Source of the DNA: Methylomonas sp.
GTDB taxonomy: Bacteria; Pseudomonadota; Gammaproteobacteria; Methylococcales; Methylomonadaceae
NCBI GenBank assembly: GCA_002929135.1
Contig: PESC01000034.1
Span: forward strand, 1 to 64,000
Reading direction: 5' to 3'
Length of the DNA stretch: 64,000 nt
In this document: positions 9,280-20,413 of the stretch, piece after piece
How positions within the stretch are numbered: the stretch's first letter is position 1
Layout: each line of letters opens with the position of its first letter
The notes under the pieces: model-generated
The model's input: only the letters and a program-made list of their open reading frames with translations
Database searches by the model: none
Told to the model about the DNA's origin: nothing
Translations under genes and position numbers: made by a program

Positions 9280-9570
9280 TTAACGATGGTTGTGTAGTTT
9301 TTCCTTGTGCTTGAGTATTTGCCTGTCCAGTTTGTCGACCATGTTGTCGATGGCAGCGTACATATCTTCCTGGGTGTCTTCTGCGTACAGCTTGGCACCG
9401 CTGACCTGCACGGCGGCTTCGGCTTTTTGTTCGAGTTTCTCGACGGTCAGAATGATGTGGACATCGACCACGTTGTCGAAATGACGCTTGATCTTGGCGA
9501 TTTTTTCTTCCGAGTAAGCTTTCAGCGCTTCGGTGACTTCGACGTGGTGGCCTGTGATACTAACTTGCAT
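9280..9570 (-). CDS. hpf: Ribosome hibernation-promoting factor, short form
   Basis: Binds the 30S decoding region in stationary phase and promotes inactive 100S dimers. The 96-residue length and lack of a C-terminal dimerisation domain mark the short gammaproteobacterial type. The opening MQVSITGHHVEVTEALK, the DVHIILTVEK strand and the DMYAAIDNMVDKLDRQILKHK helix are family-typical. An AGGAG site lies ahead of the ATG. It follows rpoN by 42 nt, the usual rpoN-hpf order. Confidence 0.96.
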   Translation of the reverse strand: MQVSITGHHVEVTEALKAYSEEKIAKIKRHFDNVVDVHIILTVEKLEQKAEAAVQVSGAKLYAEDTQEDMYAAIDNMVDKLDRQILKHKEKLHNHR

Positions 9571-9612
9571 GGAGATACTCCTAAGGTTTGGAAAATGTGC
9601 TTGCCGAATGGA

Positions 9613-11067
9613 TCAAATCAGCCGCTTGCGCTGGCTGGTAGATGGAACCAACATGGCCTCGCGGTATTTTGCAATCGTGCGACGCGCAACATTGATACCT
9701 TTCTCCTTCAAAAGGTCGGCTATTTTACTATCGCTCAATGGTTTGGCTGGATTTTCATTGTCGACCAGTTCCTTGATGAGTGCCCGAATCGCCGTTGCCG
9801 AACATTCGCCGCCGTCCTCGGTATTGACGTGGCTGGAGAAAAAATATTTGAATTCGATGACGCCCTGCGGCGTGTGCATGTATTTCTGCGTGGTCACTCG
9901 CGAAATGGTCGATTCATGCAGACTCAGTTCCTCGGCGATGTCGCGCAACACCATGGGCCGCATGGCAATCGGGCCATGGTCGAAAAAATCGCCTTGCCTG
10001 TCGATGATGGATTTGGCCACCCGCAGCAGAGTGTCATTGCGGCTGTGCAGGCTTTTGATGAACCAACGGGCTTCCTGTAGATGGTTCTTCATGCTGACAT
10101 TGTCCTGGCTGTTATCCGCGCGTTTTACCATGCCCGAATAAAACGGGTTGACACGCAATTTGGGCGCAATATCGGGGTTGAGGCTGGCCAGCCATTGGCC
10201 ACGAATTCTGGAAACGAACACGTCGGGTACGACGTATTCGACATCGTTGGCCTGCAAACTCAAGCCGGGCTTGGGATCCAGTGTGCGTATCAGTGTCAGC
10301 ACCGACTTGATCTGGTGCTCGGGCCATTCCAGGCGTTTGCTCAATTTGGCAATATCGCAGCTGGTCAGCAGATCAAGATGGCGGGCGATGAATTCCAGTG
10401 CCAGCGCCTTGTACGGCGTAGCATCGGGCAGTTGCGCAACTTGCAGATGCAGGCAGTCGGCAAGGTCGAGAGCGCCGACACCCGAGGGGTCGAAATTCTG
10501 GATCAAATGCAGAACGGCTTGCACCTCGTCGCGCTCCAGGCTTTCCAGGTGGTCGAACAGGCCTTGCCAGAGGTCATCGACGCTGCTGGCCAGATAGCCA
10601 TCGTCATTGATGGCATCGATGATCGCCACACCGATGACGTAATCCCTGTCGGAGACAGGCGTCAATTCCAGCTGCCATAACAGATGATCGCGCAGGGTTT
10701 CGGTTTTGCTGCGAAAGCTTTCGAACTCGGGCGCCTCCTCGCCATTGTCGCCATTGTCGCCAGCGGGCAGGCTGCTTTCGAATACATCGTCCCAACCCGC
10801 GTCGACCGGCAATTCGTCGGGCATATCGGTTTGCGATCCCTCACTGGTGATCTGGTCGCTGTTATCGATTTTCTTTTCCTGCTTTTCCTGATAATCCCGC
10901 CCCGATTGTTCGTCCTCCTCGACTTCGAGCATGATGTTCGATTCCAGGGCTTGCTGAATTTCCTGTTGCAAATCCATGGTCGACATTTGCAGCAGCTTGA
11001 TAGCCTGCTGCAATTGCGGCGTCATGGTAAGACTCTGGCCTATCCTTAGCTGTAGTGACTGTTTCAT
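9613..11067 (-). CDS. rpoN: RNA polymerase sigma-54 factor
   Basis: Alternative sigma factor for -24/-12 promoters that need enhancer-binding ATPases. The 484-residue protein has the Gln- and Leu-rich region I (1-50, with LTMTPQLQQAIKLLQMS), an acidic region II, the core-binding domain, the helix-turn-helix around 370-400 and the RpoN box ARRTIAKYRE near 461-470. It sits between lptB and hpf as in most gammaproteobacteria, 10 nt after lptB. Confidence 0.98.
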   Translation of the reverse strand: MKQSLQLRIGQSLTMTPQLQQAIKLLQMSTMDLQQEIQQALESNIMLEVEEDEQSGRDYQEKQEKKIDNSDQITSEGSQTDMPDELPVDAGWDDVFESSLPAGDNGDNGEEAPEFESFRSKTETLRDHLLWQLELTPVSDRDYVIGVAIIDAINDDGYLASSVDDLWQGLFDHLESLERDEVQAVLHLIQNFDPSGVGALDLADCLHLQVAQLPDATPYKALALEFIARHLDLLTSCDIAKLSKRLEWPEHQIKSVLTLIRTLDPKPGLSLQANDVEYVVPDVFVSRIRGQWLASLNPDIAPKLRVNPFYSGMVKRADNSQDNVSMKNHLQEARWFIKSLHSRNDTLLRVAKSIIDRQGDFFDHGPIAMRPMVLRDIAEELSLHESTISRVTTQKYMHTPQGVIEFKYFFSSHVNTEDGGECSATAIRALIKELVDNENPAKPLSDSKIADLLKEKGINVARRTIAKYREAMLVPSTSQRKRLI

Positions 11068-11077
11068 AGCTCAAAAT

Positions 11078-11803
11078 TCATAGACTGAACCGATCGCCCA
11101 AATACACGCGGCGAACCTCTTCGTTGTTCACCAATGCGTCCGACCGCCCCTCTGCGATGACGCGGCCCTCATTCAGGATATAAGCTCTGTCGCAAATTTC
11201 CAGTGTCTCCCGTACCTTGTGTTCGGTAATCAGGATACCGATGCCACGATCGCGCAGATGAGCAATGATTTTCTGCAAATCCAGCACCGAAATCGGATCG
11301 ACACCGGCAAAGGGTTCATCAAGCAAGATGAATTGCGGCTCGGACGCCAGGGCGCGGGCAATCTCGCAGCGCCGCCGTTCGCCGCCCGACAGGCTCATCG
11401 CGATATTGTCGCGCAAATGTTCAATGCCGAACTCGGCCAGCAGCTCGGCTATCATCAGCTCGATCTGGCCATCGGTCAGATCATTGCGTATCTGCAACAC
11501 CGCCCGCAGATTGTCGGCCACGCTCAGTTTGCGGAACACCGAGGCTTCCTGCGCCAGATAGCCTATGCCCATCCTGGCACGACGATGCATGGGATAGTGA
11601 GTGACATCCTGGTCATCGAGGACGATTCGGCCCTGATCGGCGCGTACCAAGCCAACCAGCATGTAAAAACTGGTGGTTTTTCCGGCACCATTCGGCCCCA
11701 GCAGCCCGACGATCTCACCGGTTTCAACCTGCAAGCTCACGCCATCGACCACCGTGCGGCGACCATAACGCTTGTACAGCGCTTCAGCAATCAAACGGGC
11801 CAT
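11078..11803 (-). CDS. lptB: LPS export ABC transporter ATPase LptB
   Basis: Cytoplasmic ATPase of the LptB2FGC complex that extracts LPS from the inner membrane. The 241 residues show Walker [10 protein letters not shown] near 35-43, Q-loop region YLAQEASVF, signature LSGGERRR near 139-146, and Walker [13 protein letters not shown]. The signature and D-loop match the LptB type. One nucleotide separates it from lptA upstream, consistent with translational coupling in the kds-lpt operon. Confidence 0.97.
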   Translation of the reverse strand: MARLIAEALYKRYGRRTVVDGVSLQVETGEIVGLLGPNGAGKTTSFYMLVGLVRADQGRIVLDDQDVTHYPMHRRARMGIGYLAQEASVFRKLSVADNLRAVLQIRNDLTDGQIELMIAELLAEFGIEHLRDNIAMSLSGGERRRCEIARALASEPQFILLDEPFAGVDPISVLDLQKIIAHLRDRGIGILITEHKVRETLEICDRAYILNEGRVIAEGRSDALVNNEEVRRVYLGDRFSL

Positions 11804-11804
11804 G

Positions 11805-12302
11805 CTATTGCGCCGGTTTGGGCTTGATGACGGAATGTACGCGCTTGCCGTCGGTGTTGGACTCGCCGGCTTTCAGCAATGAATTTTTGGTGTCGTATTC
11901 GATGCGCTCGCTCGATTGCTTGGCATCACCCTGCCAGACCGACGCATTTTTCATGAAAATCAACAGGTTTTTTTCAGGGTGAAACTCGATGATCTGGCCT
12001 TCGCCATGCATTTCTTCCTTGCCAACCGCAGGCAGTTGCTTGAATCGCGATGGATTACCGGTAGCGACCAGCTTATCGATACCGCCATTCTTCAAATTAA
12101 CCACCAGCTTGTCGGCGTTGATCTTGATGCTGCCTTGGGTAGCCACCACGTTGCCAATATAGGTACTGGTTTGGGCTTTTTCATCGTACATCGCGTGGTC
12201 GGAGTCGATATAAACCGGTTGTTCGGCATCGCTCTCCAGTGCCATCAAGGCAGGAACGATCAGCAGCAAAACCAACCCGATCAGCAGCTTAGTTAATTTC
12301 AT
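11805..12302 (-). CDS. lptA: Periplasmic LPS-bridge protein LptA
   Basis: Forms the periplasmic beta-jellyroll bridge carrying LPS from LptC to LptD. The 165 residues start with a Sec signal peptide ([21 protein letters not shown], cleavage near 21) and continue with OstA-type repeats such as [22 protein letters not shown] and [10 protein letters not shown]. It overlaps the lptC stop by 14 nt and is followed at once by lptB. Confidence 0.93.
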   Translation of the reverse strand: MKLTKLLIGLVLLLIVPALMALESDAEQPVYIDSDHAMYDEKAQTSTYIGNVVATQGSIKINADKLVVNLKNGGIDKLVATGNPSRFKQLPAVGKEEMHGEGQIIEFHPEKNLLIFMKNASVWQGDAKQSSERIEYDTKNSLLKAGESNTDGKRVHSVIKPKPAQ

Positions 12303-12855
12303 AACGGCCTTTGACTTTGGATAACAATTTCAGATGGATAGGGCTCGTAAATGTAACCTCCATGCCGGTTCCCGAGGACTTGTTCGGCGGATTGATGATT
12401 TCTGCCCAGTCAGCGGTTTCTGCGTAATTCTTCGACAACTGCACCCGCAAATTCGATGTATTGACGGTCAGCGCCCTGGCCGTCTTGCTGGCTTCCCGTT
12501 TGATGAGAGCCTTGCCGTTCAGCTGTAAATGATCGCCATCCGCCGCCATGATGCCGGTTTCCGACTCGATCAGCCACGGCGCCGCATTGGCGTTGTACAA
12601 CGTCATCACCGGGCTGACGAGGTGGATTTCGCCACTGGTCTTGAAATGCTGCATGGTCTCGGCCCGCAATTCGCTTTTTACGACTCCGAACGCATCCATT
12701 TCTTTTTTATGGTAGGCGTGGCTGAAAAAATCGGCACCGCCTTCGGCAACCCGCAATGTGGTATCGCGCTGTTGGTAGATACTCAGCAGCCACCACGACA
12801 ACAAGGCCGCGATGCCCACGTAAACATAGGCGCGATAATTATCCCAAACAATCAC
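12289..12855 (-). CDS. lptC: LPS export protein LptC
   Basis: Bitopic inner-membrane protein linking LptBFG to LptA. The 188 residues carry one N-terminal membrane helix (about 8-28, VYVGIAALLSWWLLSIY) and a periplasmic jellyroll containing KTSGEIHLVSPVMTLYN and LNGKALIKREAS. It overlaps kdsC by 4 nt and lptA by 14 nt. Sequence conservation in this family is low; the call rests on length, topology and synteny together. Confidence 0.9.
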   Translation of the reverse strand: MIVWDNYRAYVYVGIAALLSWWLLSIYQQRDTTLRVAEGGADFFSHAYHKKEMDAFGVVKSELRAETMQHFKTSGEIHLVSPVMTLYNANAAPWLIESETGIMAADGDHLQLNGKALIKREASKTARALTVNTSNLRVQLSKNYAETADWAEIINPPNKSSGTGMEVTFTSPIHLKLLSKVKGRYEIN

Positions 12856-13391
12856 AGATAAGCCTCCAGCACGCCGTCGAACGTACCCTGAACCTGCATG
12901 ATGGTGTCGCAGACTTCGCGCACGGCACCCAGGCCGCCGGGCGTCTGTGTCTGCCAGTGCGCCCGCTGCCGAACGGCGAAATGGCCATCGTGAACCGCTA
13001 CCGCAAAACCCGCTTGCAACATGATGGGCAAATCCAGCACATCATCACCAACATAAGCCACCTGGTGTGGCTGCAACTGCAAAATCCGCAGTATGTCCTG
13101 AAACGCCGCCCGCTTGTTGTCGTGGCCCTGATAAACGTGTTTCACACCCAGGCTTTGCATACGCAGCGTCACGGAATTTGATTGGCGACCGGAAATCACC
13201 GCCACCTCGACGCCGGTTTGACGTAACAGCTTGATGCCGTGACCGTCACGGGCGTGAAAGCACTTGTATTCCTTGCCCTGGTCGTCGAAAAACAGACGGC
13301 CATCGGTTAGTACGCCGTCGACATCGAGAATCAGCAGCTTGATGGGTTTGATGCGTTCCTGTTGTTGTAACGTCAATTGCATGGTTGTCAC
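12852..13391 (-). CDS. kdsC: 3-deoxy-D-manno-octulosonate 8-phosphate phosphatase
   Basis: HAD-family phosphatase that removes phosphate from Kdo-8-phosphate in LPS inner-core synthesis. The 179 residues carry HAD motif I LILDVDGVLTDG (nucleophile Asp23, acid Asp25), motif II VISG, motif III Lys near NKRAAF, and motif IV YVGDDVLDLPIM. No cap domain, as expected for the tetrameric C0 type. The start shown is GTG at 13391; an ATG at 13382 is an equally good alternative. It abuts kdsD. Confidence 0.96.
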   Translation of the reverse strand: MTTMQLTLQQQERIKPIKLLILDVDGVLTDGRLFFDDQGKEYKCFHARDGHGIKLLRQTGVEVAVISGRQSNSVTLRMQSLGVKHVYQGHDNKRAAFQDILRILQLQPHQVAYVGDDVLDLPIMLQAGFAVAVHDGHFAVRQRAHWQTQTPGGLGAVREVCDTIMQVQGTFDGVLEAYL

Positions 13392-14372
13392 TCAAACGAT
13401 ACCGGCACGTAACAAATCGTGCATGTTCAATGCGCCAATCAAGGCCCGGCGCTCGTCAACCACCAGCAAGCCGTTGATCTTTCTGGCTTCCATGATCTGC
13501 ATGGCTTCGGCAGCCAGAATGCCGTCGCCTATCACCTGACACGGACTGGTCATGACATCGGCAACAGCGGTGGCATGAATGTCGAGGTTTTTCGCCAGCA
13601 TCCGCCGCAAATCACCATCGGTAAACACACCCGCCACACTATCGTCTGCGGTCACAATCGCCGTCATCCCCAGTTTTTTGGCCGTCATTTCCAGCAAGGC
13701 ATCGCTCACCTTCGCATCGACGGCAACTTTGGGCACGGCATCGCCGGTGTGCATGATGTCGTCAACCTGCAACAACAAGCGCTTACCCAGACTCCCCCCC
13801 GGATGCGACAAGGCAAAATCATCGCGGGTGAAGCCTTTGGTCACCAGCAACGAAACCGCCAGCGCATCGCCCATCACCAGGGCAGCCGTCGTGCTGGAGG
13901 TAGGCGCCAGACCCAGAGGGCAGGCTTCCTGTTCAACCGAGGTATCGAGATGCACCGTGGCAAACCGCGCCAGCGCCGACCCGGCATTCCCCGTCATCGC
14001 AATCAACGGCACACCCAGGCGTTTGATGATAGGCAAAATGGTGAGGATTTCCCCGGTTTCACCCGAGTTCGACAGCGCCAGCACGACATCCTGGCGGGTA
14101 ATCATGCCAAGGTCGCCATGGCTGGCCTCACCCGGATGGACGAAAAACGCCGGTGTCCCGGTACTGGCCAGCGTCGCGGCGATTTTGCCGGCGATATGAC
14201 CCGACTTGCCCATGCCGGTTACCACGACGCGGCCACGACAAGCCAAGAGCAGATGACAGGCCGCAACGAAGTTTTGGTCGATACGCTCGACCAGGCGCGA
14301 AATCGCCTCGGTTTCGGCCTGAATCACCGCCGCCGCCAGCGCCCGAATGTCGCGATCTTCGTTCAGACTCAT
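13392..14372 (-). CDS. kdsD: Arabinose-5-phosphate isomerase KdsD
   Basis: Converts ribulose-5-phosphate to arabinose-5-phosphate, the first step of Kdo synthesis. From ATG 14372 the protein has 326 residues, close to the E. coli enzyme; the 40 extra upstream codons do not look like family sequence. An N-terminal SIS domain (about 35-180, with VVTGMGKSGHIAGKIAATLAS and SNSGETGEI) is followed by two CBS domains (about 205-320). It heads the kdsD-kdsC-lptC-lptA-lptB-rpoN unit and is divergent from mlaF. Confidence 0.95.
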   Translation of the reverse strand: MSLNEDRDIRALAAAVIQAETEAISRLVERIDQNFVAACHLLLACRGRVVVTGMGKSGHIAGKIAATLASTGTPAFFVHPGEASHGDLGMITRQDVVLALSNSGETGEILTILPIIKRLGVPLIAMTGNAGSALARFATVHLDTSVEQEACPLGLAPTSSTTAALVMGDALAVSLLVTKGFTRDDFALSHPGGSLGKRLLLQVDDIMHTGDAVPKVAVDAKVSDALLEMTAKKLGMTAIVTADDSVAGVFTDGDLRRMLAKNLDIHATAVADVMTSPCQVIGDGILAAEAMQIMEARKINGLLVVDERRALIGALNMHDLLRAGIV

Positions 14373-14607
14373 GCCAGACCAACAACCCTGCAAAAAAGGC
14401 GTCATTATTGCATAGATAAATTTCCCTAAAAGCGCTTGTGCGATAGGCGCAAAACACCAAAGCGCGGAAATTTGGGAAAATTCAACAGCCATTCAATAAG
14501 TTACCATTGCCATTTTCACCCCGGCTTCACCTCGGTCATTGACTTGATCTCAATGCCTCGTGGAGAATAGCCCACCCTGTCGCAACACATTGATCTCAAA
14601 ACACTCG

Positions 14608-15435
14608 ATGGCCAACGCCGCACGATCGACCCAAGCTCTCGTCTGCATTCGCAATCTGACCTTTCTGCGCGGGCAACGCAAAATTTTCGACGACATCAGT
14701 CTGGCCATCGAACGCGGCAAAATCACCGCCATCATGGGGCCGAGCGGTACCGGCAAAACCACCTTGCTCAAACTGATCGGCGGCCAGCTCGCTCCCAATC
14801 AAGGCAGTGTTTTCGTTGATGACCAGAACGTCCATCAACTGAAAAACCGCGAGCTGTACACCCTGCGCAAACGTATCGGCATGTTGTTTCAAAGCGGCGC
14901 ACTGCTGACCGACATGAACGTGTTCGACAACGTCGCCTTCCCGTTGCGTGAACACACCCATCTGCCGGAATCGATGATACGTTCGCTGGTGCTGATGAAA
15001 CTCAACGCCGTCGGCCTGCGCGGTGCCCGCGAACTGATGCCGAACGAACTATCCGGCGGCATGGCGCGTCGCGTCGCCCTGGCCAGGGCCATCGCGCTCG
15101 ACCCGATGATGATCCTGTACGACGAACCCTTCACCGGCCAGGATCCGATTTCGATGGGCGTACTGGTGCATCTCATCAAATCGCTCAATGCCACACTGGG
15201 GCTGACCAGCGTCATCGTCTCGCATGACGTCCAGGAAACCGCCGCCATTGCCGATTACATCTACGTACTGTCCGAAGGCAAGATCGTTGGCCAGGGCACA
15301 CCACAACAACTGGCCGACTCCGACTCGCCTTGGGTCAGCCAATTCATCAAAGGCGAGGCCGACGGCCCGGTGCCTTACCATTATCCAGCCAACGATTATC
15401 TCGACGATCTGCTGTGCGTTCGCCGCTACCCTTAG
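14608..15435 (+). CDS. mlaF: Phospholipid transport ATPase MlaF
   Basis: ATPase of the inner-membrane MlaFEDB complex that maintains outer-membrane lipid asymmetry. With the ATG at 14608 the protein has 275 residues; Walker A GPSGTGKTT starts at 44, the signature is LSGGMARR and Walker B is MMILYDEPFTGQDP. An earlier in-frame ATG at 14560 gives a 16-residue tail that looks non-conserved. It is divergent from kdsD, as in E. coli, and 6 nt ahead of mlaE. Confidence 0.94.
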   Translation: MANAARSTQALVCIRNLTFLRGQRKIFDDISLAIERGKITAIMGPSGTGKTTLLKLIGGQLAPNQGSVFVDDQNVHQLKNRELYTLRKRIGMLFQSGALLTDMNVFDNVAFPLREHTHLPESMIRSLVLMKLNAVGLRGARELMPNELSGGMARRVALARAIALDPMMILYDEPFTGQDPISMGVLVHLIKSLNATLGLTSVIVSHDVQETAAIADYIYVLSEGKIVGQGTPQQLADSDSPWVSQFIKGEADGPVPYHYPANDYLDDLLCVRRYP

Positions 15436-15441
15436 AACCTC

Positions 15442-16224
15442 ATGACCAACCTGCTCGAAACACTCGGAAAAACCACACGCGCCTCGTTTGCCAAAATCGG
15501 ACGCGGTACGTTTTTCCTGATTCACACGCTGACAGGCCTGCGCGACATGCTGCCGCGTCCCAATCTTCTGGTCAGACAGATGTATTCGGTCGGCGTGCTG
15601 TCGTTTCTGATTATCGTCATCTCCGGCCTGTTCGTCGGCATGGTGCTGGGCTTGCAGGGCTATTACATCCTGTCGGACTTCGGCGCCGAGGAATCGCTGG
15701 GCGTCATGGTGGCGGCATCGCTGGTGCGTGAACTCGGGCCGGTCGTCACCGCGCTGCTGTTTGCCGGTCGCGCCGGTTCGGCATTGACAGCGGAAATTGG
15801 CCTGATGAAAGCCACTGAACAATTGTCGGGCATGGAAATGATGGCGGTCGATCCGGTTAACCGCATCATTTCGCCGCGTTTTCTGGCCGGTTTTCTGTCG
15901 ATGCCATTGCTGGCAGCCATGTTCAGCGCCCTGGGCGTCATGGGCGGGCACCTGGTCGGTGTCGGCATGCTCGGCGTCGATGACGGTGCCTTCTGGTCGC
16001 AAATGCAGAACAACATCGATTTCAAGGACGACATCATCAACGGCGTCATCAAAAGCGTGGTGTTCGGCTTCGTCGTCACCTGGATCGCCCTGTTCGAAGG
16101 TTACGACGCCATCCCAACCGCCGAAGGCGTCAGCCGGGCAACGACGCGCACCGTGGTCAACTCCGCCTTCGCAATCCTCGGCCTCGATTTCATCTTAACC
16201 GCTCTGATGTTTGGAGACATTTGA
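15442..16224 (+). CDS. mlaE: Phospholipid transport permease MlaE
   Basis: Integral permease of the Mla complex. The 260 residues contain an N-terminal interfacial helix and several membrane helices, with the family motifs [21 protein letters not shown] and [15 protein letters not shown] (the coupling region) in the centre and [17 protein letters not shown] near the end. It overlaps nothing but is 6 nt after mlaF and 1 nt before mlaD. Confidence 0.95.
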   Translation: MTNLLETLGKTTRASFAKIGRGTFFLIHTLTGLRDMLPRPNLLVRQMYSVGVLSFLIIVISGLFVGMVLGLQGYYILSDFGAEESLGVMVAASLVRELGPVVTALLFAGRAGSALTAEIGLMKATEQLSGMEMMAVDPVNRIISPRFLAGFLSMPLLAAMFSALGVMGGHLVGVGMLGVDDGAFWSQMQNNIDFKDDIINGVIKSVVFGFVVTWIALFEGYDAIPTAEGVSRATTRTVVNSAFAILGLDFILTALMFGDI

Positions 16225-16225
16225 C

Positions 16226-18317
<2,092 letters not shown>

Positions 18318-18331
18318 CCAAAACTCAACTC

Positions 18332-18967
18332 ATGCTGACCATCGCCGTATCCAAAGGCCGGATTTACGAAGAAGCACTGCCTTTTTTGGAGCAGGCTGGC
18401 ATCACGCCGGTCGATGACCCGGCCAAAAGCCGCAAACTAATCCTGCAAACCACGCACGCCGAGGTGCAACTGGTCATCATCCGTGCCACCGACGTACCCA
18501 CCTTCGTCGAGTACGGCGCCGCCGATTTGGGCATCGCCGGCAAGGATGTGCTGCTGGAACATGGTGCCGACAGCCTGTACGAGCCGCTCGATCTCGGCAT
18601 TGCCGGTTGCCGGTTGATGACGGCAGGCCGTGTCGGCTCAAGCTTCCCCAAAGGCCGTCTGCGCGTCGCCACCAAATACGTCAAAACCGCGCAGCGTTAT
18701 TTTGCCGATCAGGGCATACAGGCCGACATCATCAAACTGTACGGCTCGATGGAACTGGCGCCGCTGGTCGGCCTAGCTGACTGCATCGTCGATCTGGTCG
18801 ACACCGGCAACACTTTGAAAGCCAACGGTCTGGAGCCGCGCGAACTGATCGCCAGCATCACCTCTAGGCTGGTGGTCAACAAGGCGGCGATGAAAATGAA
18901 GCATCAGGCCATTCAGGCCTTGATCGACCAATTCGAACAAACCTTGGCACAGAGGGCGCTGTCATGA
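18332..18967 (+). CDS. hisG: ATP phosphoribosyltransferase, short form HisG
   Basis: Condenses ATP with PRPP to open histidine synthesis. At 211 residues it is the short form, lacking the C-terminal regulatory ACT-like domain; short HisG normally needs the HisRS-like subunit HisZ, which is not in this window. Motifs include [18 protein letters not shown] at the start, [13 protein letters not shown] and the PRPP-binding stretch [14 protein letters not shown]. hisD starts inside its stop (ATGA overlap). Confidence 0.96.
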   Translation: MLTIAVSKGRIYEEALPFLEQAGITPVDDPAKSRKLILQTTHAEVQLVIIRATDVPTFVEYGAADLGIAGKDVLLEHGADSLYEPLDLGIAGCRLMTAGRVGSSFPKGRLRVATKYVKTAQRYFADQGIQADIIKLYGSMELAPLVGLADCIVDLVDTGNTLKANGLEPRELIASITSRLVVNKAAMKMKHQAIQALIDQFEQTLAQRALS

Positions 18968-20265
18968 CTGCAATCAACTTATTCAGGCTCGATTTCGCCG
19001 CTACCGACTTCGATCAGCAGTTGCAACAACGTCTGGCCTTCGATGCCGGTTTAGACCTGGACATTCACAGCCGCGTGCTGAACATCATCGCCGACGTGCG
19101 CCAACGCGGTGACGCGGCCCTGATCGACTACACCAACCGCTTCGACGGTACGGCGTTCAATGCCGGTGCCGAACTGGAACTAGACAAAGCCACGTTGCAA
19201 CAGGTTTGGGATCACTTGCCTGACGCTCAGGCCAAGGCGCTGCAAACCGCTGCCGACCGCATCCGCGCCTATGCCGAACACCAAAAACTGCAATCCTGGC
19301 AATACACCGAAGCCGACGGCACGTTGTTAGGACAAAAAGTCACCGCACTCGACAGGGCGGGTTTGTATGTGCCGGGCGGCAAAGCGGCTTACCCGTCATC
19401 GGTGTTGATGAACGCCATACCGGCCAAAGTCGCCGGTGTCGTTGAGCTGGTCATGGTAGTACCCACGCCACGCGGCGAAACCAACGCCATGGTGCTGGCG
19501 GCCGCGCATCTTGCCGGTGTCGACCGGGTATTCACCGTCGGCGGTGCCCAGGCCGTGGCCGCGCTGGCTTACGGCACCGAAACCGTGCCTGCGGTCGATA
19601 AAATCGTCGGCCCCGGCAATATCTACGTCGCCACCGCCAAGAAACTGGTGTTCGGCCAGGTTGGCATCGACATGATCGCGGGCCCGTCGGAAATCCTGGT
19701 CATCTGCGACGGTCAGACCCAGCCGGACTGGATCGCAATGGACTTGTTCTCGCAAGCCGAACACGACGAAAACGCCCAAGCCATACTCATCAGCCCGGAT
19801 GGCGATTTTCTGGATCAGGTCGAAGCCAGCATCAATCAACTGCTGCCAACGCTGGAGCGCGCCGACATCATCCGTGCCTCGATCACAGGTCGCGGCCTGT
19901 TCATCAAAGTGGCAAACCTTGCGGAAGCCGCCGAAGTCGCCAACCGCATCGCGCCGGAACATCTGGAATTGTCGGTCGAAGACCCTGATACCCTGGCCGG
20001 ACAAATCCGCAACGCCGGGGCCATTTTCATGGGCCGCTACACTGCCGAAGCCATCGGCGATTACTGCGCAGGCCCCAACCACGTCCTGCCCACATCGACC
20101 ACGGCCCGTTATTCCTCGCCGCTGGGCGTTTACGATTTCCAAAAACGCAGCAGCGTAATCAACTGCTCGGCGCAGGGCGCATCGCAACTGGGAAAAGTGG
20201 CGTCGATACTGGCGCGAGGCGAGGGCTTGACCGCCCATGCCCGGTCGGCGGAATTCAGGATTTGA
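18964..20265 (+). CDS. hisD: Histidinol dehydrogenase
   Basis: NAD- and zinc-dependent enzyme carrying out the last two oxidations from histidinol to histidine. The 433 residues contain [21 protein letters not shown], the nucleotide-binding segment [17 protein letters not shown], the [14 protein letters not shown] stretch with the zinc/catalytic residues, and [17 protein letters not shown] near the end. Overlaps hisG by 4 nt. No other his genes follow; a 148-bp gap leads to acnB. Confidence 0.97.
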   Translation: MTAINLFRLDFAATDFDQQLQQRLAFDAGLDLDIHSRVLNIIADVRQRGDAALIDYTNRFDGTAFNAGAELELDKATLQQVWDHLPDAQAKALQTAADRIRAYAEHQKLQSWQYTEADGTLLGQKVTALDRAGLYVPGGKAAYPSSVLMNAIPAKVAGVVELVMVVPTPRGETNAMVLAAAHLAGVDRVFTVGGAQAVAALAYGTETVPAVDKIVGPGNIYVATAKKLVFGQVGIDMIAGPSEILVICDGQTQPDWIAMDLFSQAEHDENAQAILISPDGDFLDQVEASINQLLPTLERADIIRASITGRGLFIKVANLAEAAEVANRIAPEHLELSVEDPDTLAGQIRNAGAIFMGRYTAEAIGDYCAGPNHVLPTSTTARYSSPLGVYDFQKRSSVINCSAQGASQLGKVASILARGEGLTAHARSAEFRI

Positions 20266-20413
20266 GGGTCATTGCGAGAACTGCCATTCCAATCCGTGTG
20301 TGCGGCTTGCGGCGGCAGAATGACTACCCGTTAGAGGGTTGATCGCTTACTATTTCGCAACCGAGACACCCGATTCACCCCGTTCATCGTGACAAAACCC
20401 ACAGGACGCCGCC

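Noticed and set aside
9228-9398. 57-residue N-terminal extension of RapZ
   Set aside because: It overlaps hpf, and the conserved start MKLVIISG with a strong ribosome site is at 9227.
14544-14599. TTGATCTCAA repeated at 14544-14553 and 14590-14599 upstream of mlaF, considered as FNR sites
   Set aside because: Neither has the TTGAT-N4-ATCAA dyad required for FNR or CRP-type binding.
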